Both the position numbers and the translations under genes were made by a program. From positions 1-13,721 of the forward strand of contig JAOXYB010036484.1 in the NCBI GenBank assembly GCA_028565635.1: a stretch of 13,721 nucleotides of DNA, written 5' to 3'. The DNA comes from Phoronis ovalis. Taxonomy: Eukaryota; Phoronida; Phoronidae. Every line of letters starts with the position of its first letter. Position 1 is the stretch's first letter. A model generated the notes under the pieces. It was not told the DNA's origin. It ran no database searches and worked only from the letters and a program-made list of their open reading frames with translations. Positions 10,001 through 13,721 of this stretch are shown piece by piece.

Positions 10001-11843
10001 ATATACATTTTTGATATAAAAACAAAAACAGAGTTGCATGAGTGTAACTGCAATTGCACCTTATTATTTTTATCAGTTTTAAAACTACAAACCTTTTCCC
10101 CAGTTATCCCAGTAACAACTTCACACTGCTTATGATTATGGCTGTCTTTCTGTTGTAGAACAACTCTTTCTTCAACTTCAATTATTTCTTCATATAAAAC
10201 ATCTGGAGTGACAATTTCCTGTCAAGTAGATTCGTTTAATTTTATATTGGTCACAATGTCAGAATGTGACTATCTGTGAACCTATCATCAAGAGTGAAAA
10301 ACCTCTCTTTTTTATTTTTAACTTGATACCAATCAAAAATTTGGTTTACTAGTCACTGTCTGCAGCAAAAATAAAACTGATTGCTTCATTGGAACTTGGG
10401 TAAAATTTGGATGTTACTTTCAAAAATAAAAAATGGATTGCCACTCAAACATTTTTGGTATAAATATGTTACTTTGCAAAACTTTGGATTGGGTTTCCTT
10501 CTCCAAACTAAAATGTTGTCTCGAATCCAGAGGTAGATACCAAACACAATTCTCAAATTGTATTACCAGATTAGCAGCCAAGTTTACAACAGTACTGCCA
10601 TCTTCACATGGTTTCTCTTAAGTGTGGGTATGAAATTGTTTGTTCCGTTTGGAACGGATGACTGTATAATGGGAGAGGTGGTTTACCCTGGGACCTTATA
10701 GAAATAAGATAATAAAACTGGCATGTTCCATTGCCTAGGCATCTTAGATTGTCTTCAAAGATTAACACTCGTTGATAAAAATCAAAATTTTTTAGCGAAC
10801 TTACCAGGTCAAATATGTTTGGCCTTGACTGATTACCAATGTGAAGCAAATCTTTAAATCCTTTAGTTATCACCAATGCTATTCTCTCTCCCTTCCTTTC
10901 CAATAGTGCATTAGTTGCAACAGTTGTTCCCATCCGAACCCATTCAATACCGTCTGTTTCAATAGGTTGCGCTGAAGGAAACGCTTTACTGGATTCCTGA
11001 AATGAGCAACATTCTAACAAAATTACTATATGATTCGCAGAAGGGGCATATACAATACATATATGATGAATATAGGGAGTGCCGCCCAAATAAGTTACCT
11101 TTTCACCAATAAATCCCTAAAAATGAGAACACTCTTCACAGATACGTACCTAAGATAGGTCCAATTTCCAAGAAATCCCTAAAAAAGGTTGTATTTGTCA
11201 CAATTTCAATTATAGGAGATTTTTTCGAGAGAAATCCTTAAAAATCGGTGCTTAATTTTTGTGACAGAAAACCCGAAGTGTCCATTTTTTGAGACTAAAA
11301 TCCCTAAAAATGGGTGAATATTTAATATGGCAGTATATCCTTCCCCCCCCCCCTAGCCAACCACGTCAGCTATTTTGGCTCCTGATATACTGTTTAATGT
11401 GTTTATCCGCGGTCACATAGAAGACATGGTACTTGTCTACCCCCCCGAGATATGCATGATCAAAAAAGACAAATATTTACACTCTGCAAGAGCCAGCTGA
11501 GTAATTTAATGTAATGTGGAATTAACATCCTAGCTATAGCAGGTTAGAGAATTTAGTCGTATTTAAAAACTAACGTGGACAATTTTAGTCTGGTGTTTCT
11601 CTGAATTAAATTCTGGAGTTCATTTTCAATCTTTGATTCTGAATACTGATTGTTCACTTTTATTACCTCCTCTAATATTCTCTTAATCCCTTCTCTTGGT
11701 GCATCAGTATAGTTAGCTGGGTCTTCTGAGAGTAATTTCAGGACGCGTATATTTCCATTTGGGCATCTTGCCCAAACATCTGTGAAAGTACCGCCCCGAT
11801 CTATTGCAAACTGAAATTTTCGTGTGGCTATGGGGGCAGCCAT
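955..11843 (-). CDS. OPLAH: 5-oxoprolinase (ATP-hydrolysing), N-terminal 40%, 13 exons, 3' part outside window
   Basis: The product hydrolyses 5-oxo-L-proline to L-glutamate using ATP, in the cytosolic gamma-glutamyl (glutathione) cycle. Exons in transcript order are 11843-11667, 10996-10805, 10218-10093, 9709-9603, 8624-8509, 7707-7628, 7450-7398, 7004-6892, 6519-6431, 6180-6063, 5570-5428, 5221-5102 and 1067-955. All junctions are GT-AG and the frame is continuous through 515 codons plus 2 nt, with no stop or frameshift. Visible motifs of the hydantoinase/oxoprolinase A family are DRGGTFTD (residues 15-22), [17 protein letters not shown] (81-97), [13 protein letters not shown] (317-329), AAGGGS (358-363), [11 protein letters not shown] (375-385) and [10 protein letters not shown] (492-501). 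The human protein is about 1,290 residues, so the hydantoinase-B half is missing here only because the window ends. Start: first ATG of the conserved N-terminus, with A at -3 and G at +4. It is head to head with EXOSC4. Confidence 0.97.
2388..2402 (+). promoter_or_regulatory. Four-codon uORF overlapping the GPCR start codon
   Basis: ATG AAG AAA ATA TGA starts 11 bases before the GPCR ATG, in another frame. Its stop codon TGA shares two bases with the receptor's ATG. If the transcript begins upstream of 2388, this uORF could lower or tune translation of the receptor. It is seen in the sequence; function is inferred. Confidence 0.4.
2399..3409 (+). CDS. Rhodopsin-like (class A) orphan GPCR, intronless, nested in OPLAH intron 12
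   Basis: This is a seven-transmembrane G-protein-coupled receptor of the plasma membrane, 336 aa and complete. The short N-terminus has three N-glycosylation sequons (Asn2, Asn16, Asn24). Helices lie near residues 36-60, 70-92, 106-136, 152-173, 203-226, 250-272 and 293-315. Class A landmarks are Asn52 (1.50), LAVGD with Asp80 (2.50), Cys109 (3.25, disulphide to Cys187 in loop 2), ERY with Arg134 (3.50), Trp161 (4.50), Pro213 (5.50) and NPVLY (308-312). The CWxP motif of helix 6 reads SVFP, so the toggle Trp is missing. The retinal-lysine position is Cys302, so it is not a light-binding opsin. The CTPPLFG and [11 protein letters not shown] stretches recall the GPR161 and GPR21/52 branches, but ligand and orthology are unknown. 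An in-frame TGA at 2375 fixes this ATG as the first possible start. Confidence 0.96.
   Translation: MNISHCPLEEQILQMNQSDNNYINASQECYHIDKLPNIIYFSTVTLLTILFNSLFLYTIYKHKVLHTPINYLCFSLAVGDLFFSVINVIFGLHSAMENLHILDHYPFICSACGFIQNSLAMQSISTLACISIERYIACCKPLRYTKSTRLNAAKFMICLSWIIAFLFCTPPLFGMGEYYYDSYLLICQLRWAHADGDELGRWAAYIQSCIFYPSSVIIVTSYMFVYRTVRKARIQVLHADETQDQRNFYRQLKVASILLAITLTYVLSVFPYVGVKVAKQIMSPPYSRFHRQMENISLWFYCISNYLNPVLYGLLNQAVRTEFFTTMRNLLNCNSY
3408..3517 (+). terminator. Candidate polyadenylation signals of the GPCR gene
   Basis: AATAAA occurs at 3408-3413, overlapping the receptor's TAA stop codon, and again at 3512-3517. The second is in a position typical for a short 3' UTR ending near 3530. Only the hexamers are seen; the cleavage site is inferred. 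Confidence 0.5.
3877..4063 (+). repeat. Two-copy tandem duplication, period about 104 bp
   Basis: Copy 1 (3877-3955) and copy 2 (3981-4063) share GTAC-GTCTTT-CTAT, AAATTCAATAAAACATGA, CATTCTTAAATTCTCTAAT and AAAATCT, with a few substitutions and a 4-base indel. A 25-bp spacer holding TCCCGGGGAA separates them. Each copy contains an AATAAA hexamer, and translated on the minus strand both give [10 protein letters not shown], which reflects the duplication rather than a gene. Confidence 0.85.
4794..4885 (+). repeat. Dispersed palindromic repeat, copy B
   Basis: It matches copy A from AAATTCC through CCACGCCAAGGA (4826-4837), ATAACAATGCTGCATATCC and the closing ATAAGCAGCAA, with a few extra bases. 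Its palindrome (4848-4883) is six bases longer than that of copy A because GATAA-type units are repeated. It lies in the big OPLAH intron, about 300 bp from exon 12. Confidence 0.8.
5102..5221 (-). CDS. OPLAH: OPLAH coding exon 12 (residues 439-478)
   Basis: It encodes [20 protein letters not shown] and then [20 protein letters not shown], matching the conserved [16 protein letters not shown]. The acceptor is TTTAACAG|GTTAAT and the donor ACTCAG|GTATTG, phase 0. The 4034-bp intron that follows carries the nested GPCR gene. Confidence 0.96.
5222..5427 (-). other. OPLAH: OPLAH intron 11
   Basis: A 206-bp GT-AG intron, AT-rich, with nothing further recognised. Confidence 0.9.
5428..5570 (-). 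CDS. OPLAH: OPLAH coding exon 11 (residues 391-438)
   Basis: It encodes [20 protein letters not shown] and then [14 protein letters not shown]. TDANLxLGR(L/I)LP is the family signature that follows CYxKGG. The acceptor is TTATCGCAG|GAGG and the donor AATGAG|GTACAT, phase 0. Confidence 0.96.
5571..6062 (-). other. OPLAH: OPLAH intron 10
   Basis: A 492-bp GT-AG intron. A less AT-rich patch at 5886-5990 contains AAGGGGTG and a run of six C at about 5962, unlike its surroundings and possibly an old repeat fragment. Nothing else was recognised. Confidence 0.85.
6063..6180 (-). CDS. OPLAH: OPLAH coding exon 10 (residues 352-390)
   Basis: It encodes [19 protein letters not shown] followed by [17 protein letters not shown], the most conserved glycine-rich stretch of the family. 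The acceptor is TTCTCATAG|CTGG and the donor AAGAAAG|GTAAAC, phase 1. Confidence 0.97.
6181..6430 (-). other. OPLAH: OPLAH intron 9
   Basis: A 250-bp GT-AG intron with nothing further recognised. Confidence 0.9.
6431..6519 (-). CDS. OPLAH: OPLAH coding exon 9 (residues 322-351)
   Basis: It completes the [11 protein letters not shown] motif begun in exon 8 and continues [20 protein letters not shown]. The acceptor is GTGTTTTAG|GAACA and the donor CCACAG|GTGAGG, phase 0. Confidence 0.96.
6520..6891 (-). other. OPLAH: OPLAH intron 8
   Basis: A 372-bp GT-AG intron. A minus-strand frame open across its exon 9 side is only read-through and is not conserved. Confidence 0.9.
6892..7004 (-). CDS. 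OPLAH: OPLAH coding exon 8 (residues 284-321)
   Basis: It encodes [20 protein letters not shown] and ends VIGFDMGG, with the last Gly split (phase 1). SGPAGGVVG and GFDMGG are nucleotide-binding signatures of the actin-like ATPase fold in hydantoinase A. The acceptor is TTTGTTAG|ATTT and the donor GGGTG|GTATGT. Confidence 0.96.
7005..7397 (-). other. OPLAH: OPLAH intron 7
   Basis: A 393-bp AT-rich GT-AG intron with no feature recognised. Confidence 0.9.
7398..7450 (-). CDS. OPLAH: OPLAH coding exon 7, 53-nt microexon-sized (residues 267-283)
   Basis: It encodes [17 protein letters not shown], matching the family's VLFMRSDGGL block. The acceptor is TTTTTCAG|AAC and the donor TCAGAG|GTGAAT, phase 2. 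It is the shortest exon in the window and is recognisable only by homology and by frame continuity with its neighbours. Confidence 0.94.
7451..7627 (-). other. OPLAH: OPLAH intron 6
   Basis: At 177 bp, the shortest intron of the gene in this window; it separates exon 6 from the 53-nt exon 7. No feature recognised. Confidence 0.9.
7628..7707 (-). CDS. OPLAH: OPLAH coding exon 6 (residues 240-266)
   Basis: The split codon gives Ala240, followed by [25 protein letters not shown] is diagnostic of the hydantoinase A domain. The acceptor is GTTTTACAG|CATG and the donor TTGGAG|GTACAA, phase 0 at the 3' side. Confidence 0.95.
7708..8508 (-). other. OPLAH: OPLAH intron 5
   Basis: An 801-bp GT-AG intron. 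It contains a CACACA-rich patch near 7796-7820 and a TGACGTCA palindrome at 7973-7980. No coding sequence or inverted-repeat element was recognised. Confidence 0.85.
8509..8624 (-). CDS. OPLAH: OPLAH coding exon 5 (residues 201-239)
   Basis: It completes Thr201 and reads through [11 protein letters not shown] and [13 protein letters not shown], the conserved SSxxMPMVRxVPRGxT segment. The acceptor is AACTACAG|GTGTG and the donor ACACAG|GTCTG, which leaves a phase 1 junction. Confidence 0.95.
8625..9602 (-). other. OPLAH: OPLAH intron 4, mostly filled by the foldback element
   Basis: A 978-bp GT-AG intron. Removing the 648-bp foldback element leaves 330 bp, close to the size of neighbouring introns, which supports insertion of the element into a normal-sized intron. 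Confidence 0.85.
8681..9328. mobile_element. Foldback (MITE-like) inverted-repeat element in OPLAH intron 4
   Basis: The 648-bp segment starts AAGGTGGTTAGTCC, ends GGACTTTGTCCCTT, and is flanked on each side by TA (8679-8680 and 9329-9330). Aligning the left end with the reverse complement of the right end gives 25 identities in the first 39 positions, including AAGG, AGTCC and TTATTxGCACT. Similarity continues inward: AAAAGTATACA, GATTATGAAAA, CATTTTG and GAAACTxGG recur in both arms in the same order, so nearly the whole element folds on itself around 9004. No open frame of transposase size is present. The TA duplication fits a Tc1/mariner-type non-autonomous element, but the superfamily is inferred from TA only. 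Confidence 0.75.
9603..9709 (-). CDS. OPLAH: OPLAH coding exon 4 (residues 166-200 plus split Thr201)
   Basis: It encodes [20 protein letters not shown] and then [14 protein letters not shown], matching the family's [14 protein letters not shown] region. The acceptor is ACTTTTAG|TTG and the donor ACAC|GTAAGA, leaving a phase 2 junction. Confidence 0.94.
9710..10092 (-). other. OPLAH: OPLAH intron 3
   Basis: A 383-bp AT-rich GT-AG intron, with TATAATTATATAT-type low complexity near 9950-9965. No other feature recognised. Confidence 0.9.
10093..10218 (-). CDS. OPLAH: OPLAH coding exon 3 (residues 124-165)
   Basis: It begins [20 protein letters not shown], the family's conserved stretch after the FDL boundary. 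The acceptor is TTGACAG|GAA and the donor AAAAG|GTTTGT, phase 0 on both sides. It is too short to stand out as an open frame and was found by homology. Confidence 0.93.
10219..10804 (-). other. OPLAH: OPLAH intron 2
   Basis: A 586-bp GT-AG intron. The only structure seen is a small perfect stem, TCCGTT / AACGGA, near 10645-10660. A plus-strand frame at 10433-10621 has no recognisable domain. Confidence 0.88.
10805..10996 (-). CDS. OPLAH: OPLAH coding exon 2 (residues 60-123)
   Basis: The acceptor is CTCATTTCAG|GAATCC and the donor GACCTG|GTAAGT, both phase 0. The exon holds the nearly invariant [18 protein letters not shown] block and [15 protein letters not shown], which match animal oxoprolinases closely. 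The open frame continues on both sides without conservation. Confidence 0.96.
10997..11666 (-). other. OPLAH: OPLAH intron 1
   Basis: A 670-bp GT-AG intron, first in the gene. It holds the four-copy AAATCCCTAAAAA repeat, C runs at 11343-11353 and about 11440-11446, and otherwise no recognised feature. Confidence 0.9.
11111..11310 (+). repeat. Degenerate four-copy tandem repeat, period about 62 bp
   Basis: The core AAATCCCTAAAAA recurs at 11111-11123, 11173-11185, 11232-11244 (one change) and 11298-11310, spaced 62, 59 and 66 bases. Flanking words (GGTCCAATTT / GTGTCCATTT, TTTGTCACAATT / TTTTGTGACAG) are also partly shared, so this is an old minisatellite rather than chance. An 11-base C run follows at 11343-11353. 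Confidence 0.6.
11667..11843 (-). CDS. OPLAH: OPLAH coding exon 1 (residues 1-59)
   Basis: It starts [20 protein letters not shown] and ends GIKRILEE. The donor is GAG|GTAATA, phase 0. The glycine/threonine-rich DRGGTFTD motif is the phosphate-binding signature of the hydantoinase A N-terminal domain. Reading on past the donor gives 37 more non-conserved codons before a stop, so the splice site rather than the open frame marks the exon end. Confidence 0.95.
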
Positions 11844-12048
11844 TTTTGATCTCGAAGAGGAAACTGGGTCAAGTATTGTTGCACTAATTTTCTATATATA
11901 TTAGATACATACATTTGTAGAAACGTAAGTTTATTATTCCACACCTGCTCAAGAAAGTTTGGAATCAAAATATGATTTTAGAAATGATATATTCCATGAC
12001 ATTATTAATTAGGTCACATGCGATATTTTACGAGACTCAAAAATAAGC
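11844..12048. promoter_or_regulatory. Probable bidirectional promoter between OPLAH and EXOSC4
   Basis: These 205 bp hold both 5' UTRs and must carry initiation signals for both divergent genes unless transcription starts inside one of them. There is an AT run with TATATATA near 11893, no CCAAT box, no clear TATA box at a standard distance from either ATG, and a GTCACATG E-box-like site at 12013-12020. A donor-like CGTAAGT near 11925 could allow a short 5' UTR intron for EXOSC4. Promoter role is inferred from gene arrangement. Confidence 0.6.
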
Positions 12049-12219
12049 ATGGCTGGTTTTGAGCTACTTTCAGACCAAGGATTTCGAATAGACGGAAGAA
12101 AAGCGCAAGAACTAAGACGTATTCAATGTCGACTTGGTGTGTTCGGCCAAGCAGATGGTTCCGCTTATATTGAACAAGGAAATACCAAAGTTCTGGCAGC
12201 TGTTTATGGACCACACGAA
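12049..12219 (+). CDS. EXOSC4: EXOSC4 coding exon 1 (residues 1-57)
   Basis: It is open from the ATG to the donor CACGAA|GTAAGT, phase 0. The family-specific YIEQGNTK and VYGPHE motifs end exactly at the donor. Read-through past the donor reaches a stop within ten codons. Confidence 0.97.
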
Positions 12220-12831
12220 GTAAGTTTTCTGTGTATTATGTGGTCGTAGTTCGTACAGGTTACACTTACAGAATACAGGCGTGTATTGTATTTGTATATA
12301 AACAATAATACATTAATAGTATAATAGACATGTTATTTGTAGTCCTGGCTTCATGACCCGTAGCGCCCAGATAGTGTTAAAACCAGTAGAAGTTGGCCTC
12401 TTGCAAAAACACTCACCGTGTGTCAAAAAATTCAATAAATTCAAACCAAAATTGTCGTCTCGTTTGCCTCTGATACTCCTTCTAGTGTTATGTGCCATTT
12501 GAAGCTTGGTCATGATTAATACTCCTCAAAATGACTTTAGCATACAAATCCATACAAATAATTATAATATAATAATATTACAACACATTCTTCATATTGT
12601 GTACTGTATTTCGTGGTTTTGTAGATTCGAGGAAGCAAGTCAAAGGCGTTACATGACAAAGTTTTGATTAACTGCCAATACAGCATGGCAACATTTAGTA
12701 CTGGTGAAAGAAAGAAAAGGCCACGTGGTGACAGAAAATCGCAAGAGATGACCCAACATCTATGTCAAACTTTTGATGCAGCAATATTAACTGAGCTTTA
12801 TCCCAAATCACAGATTGATATCTTTGTGGAG
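12049..12831 (+). CDS. EXOSC4: Exosome complex component RRP41, N-terminal half, 2 exons, 3' part outside window
   Basis: This is an RNase PH-fold subunit of the nine-subunit ring of the RNA exosome, which processes and degrades RNA in nucleus and cytoplasm. In animals it has lost catalysis and pairs with EXOSC9. Exons 12049-12219 (residues 1-57) and 12625-12831 (58-126) join at a phase 0 GT-AG intron. The protein starts MAGFELLSDQGFRIDGRKAQ, carries GSAYIEQGNTKVLAAVYGPHE, and then FSTGERKKRPRGDRKS (residues 81-96), the basic RNA/phosphate-contact loop. It ends ILTELYPKSQIDIFVE. It is colinear with human EXOSC4 (about 245 aa) over this half, as far as I recall that sequence. Start context has A at -3 and G at +4. 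The third exon, expected to begin VLQADGG, lies beyond the window. Confidence 0.97.
12220..12624 (+). other. EXOSC4: EXOSC4 intron 1
   Basis: A 405-bp GT-AG intron. The middle part (about 12340-12500) is noticeably richer in G and C than the rest and is open on the minus strand (12313-12513), but the peptide resembles no family I recognise. Confidence 0.9.
12625..12831 (+). CDS. EXOSC4: EXOSC4 coding exon 2 (residues 58-126)
   Basis: The acceptor is GGTTTTGTAG|ATTCG and the donor GTGGAG|GTATGA, phase 0 on both sides. It begins IRGSKSKALHDKVLINCQYS and includes FSTGERKKRPRGDRKS and TFDAAILTELYPKSQIDIFV. The reading has no stop across 69 codons and continues exon 1 without a gap relative to the human protein. 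Confidence 0.97.
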
Positions 12832-13721
12832 GTATGAATTTGTAATTAAATAAAAAAAAAGTTATAAAGATCGATCTGCTGACTTGTATTCCGTAATTTA
12901 AGAACACTTAATATTTCCTGGGAGGTGTGAGTTCCACCCAGTGGCTAGTCCTTGATTCATGATGTTATAGCTTGTTGAAGGGTCATGATATTTCCTATCA
13001 AAATGTTAGGGAGGTTATTTTTGTTTAATAATGGTCAAAATTTAATTTGAAGTGTTGAGAATTTTAGTTATGCTTCTAAAAGCTGTAGGTAGCCATAGTA
13101 GGATCGTGTATGTAAGATTAAGTCTGCCTTACTCAAAGTTTGGATTACATTCCCTATTGATGGCTTTAAAGTTTTGCAAATATGCTGGGAGCAATATATT
13201 ATCTAAATAAAAAACTATATTTAAGTAGCAGTACAATTGTATGTATTTTTTTCAAATTTTTAAAAGTAACAAGCAAACAATTTTCATCCATTTTTTAAGT
13301 TACAAGAAACAATGCATCTATATTTTTTGCAGCATACAGTGTGTAAGAAACCAACTTTTTAACAGTAGCAATGTAAAATAAAAAGTACATTAAACAAAAT
13401 TATACGCACACCCTACACACCAAAGATAATTTGAGTAACTCCTGAAAATTTTTTCGGTGCTTAATATAGACTTATAAATAAGCTGGTGTCAGTTGAAAAA
13501 GGTACAGTAGTTAGTATTTCTAGATTTCTGAATAATTGCTATAACTGTTTATATCTGTTTCCATCACTCGCATCCATATTATTGTACCCCCAGCAGTAGG
13601 CTGGAGGTACTTTGGATTTACCCTGTAACCGCCGCGCCCGCCTTGTCCGCCGCGTCAAATTCACCGTTATCGAGATATCTCAAGAAGGCAATGTGATATC
13701 CATTTGAAACTTAAATCGTAT
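12832..13721 (+). other. EXOSC4: EXOSC4 intron 2 (partial)
   Basis: At least 890 bp of intron without the next EXOSC4 exon. It is AT-rich until about 13560, where the GC-rich hairpin segment begins. No other feature recognised. Confidence 0.8.
13584..13721. repeat. GC-rich segment with strong hairpin, probable edge of a dispersed repeat
   Basis: GTACCCCCAGC (13584-13594) pairs with GCTGGAGGTAC (13600-13610) across a 5-base AGTAG loop with one mismatch. It is followed by GTAACCGCCGCGCCCGCC and then TTATCGAGATATCTCAAGAA. Base composition differs sharply from the surrounding AT-rich EXOSC4 intron. No coding similarity to EXOSC4 was seen. The segment is cut by the window edge. Confidence 0.45.

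Noticed and set aside
10510-10525. tRNA B-box-like TCTCGAATCC
   Set aside because: No matching A-box, acceptor stem or anticodon arm could be found around it on either strand.
10604-11089. 161-codon minus-strand open frame taken as one exon
   Set aside because: Only 10996-10805 is conserved with oxoprolinases, and clean acceptor and donor sites sit at exactly those limits. The rest is intron read-through.
1-13721. CRISPR arrays, bacterial operons or viral genes
   Set aside because: No regularly spaced identical repeats, no polycistronic open frames, and all recognisable genes are spliced or typical animal genes.

Overview
This window is nuclear DNA from an animal. It is AT-rich (about two thirds A+T by eye), the genes are split by GT-AG introns, and three metazoan genes can be read directly. 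The modest intron lengths (177 bp to about 4 kb) and the class A GPCR suggest an invertebrate, plausibly a non-bilaterian such as a placozoan, sponge or cnidarian. The window alone does not fix the phylum.

Layout. On the minus strand, 13 coding exons from 11843 down to 955 encode the first 515 codons of ATP-dependent 5-oxoprolinase (OPLAH). All splice phases agree and the rest of the gene lies to the left of the window. A 205-bp gap then separates OPLAH, head to head, from EXOSC4 (RRP41) on the plus strand. Its first two coding exons (12049-12219 and 12625-12831) are present and the rest lies to the right. In the largest OPLAH intron (1068-5101, 4034 bp) sits a complete intronless rhodopsin-like GPCR on the opposite strand (2399-3409, 336 aa).

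Non-coding structure. OPLAH intron 4 contains a 648-bp foldback inverted-repeat element (8681-9328) flanked by TA dinucleotides, which looks like a MITE-type transposon. A related palindromic repeat occurs at 1-75 and 4794-4885. A 104-bp-period two-copy tandem duplication follows the GPCR (3877-4063). A degenerate four-copy repeat of about 62 bp lies in OPLAH intron 1 (11111-11310). A GC-rich segment with a strong hairpin sits at the right edge (13584-13721) and looks like the start of another dispersed repeat.

The genes do not form a pathway. OPLAH works in the glutathione/gamma-glutamyl cycle, EXOSC4 in RNA decay, and the GPCR in membrane signalling. What is notable is the arrangement: the divergent OPLAH-EXOSC4 pair also exists in the human genome, so it looks like ancient animal microsynteny sharing one short promoter, with a receptor gene nested inside one partner. 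I found no evidence of an undescribed enzymatic or defence system.
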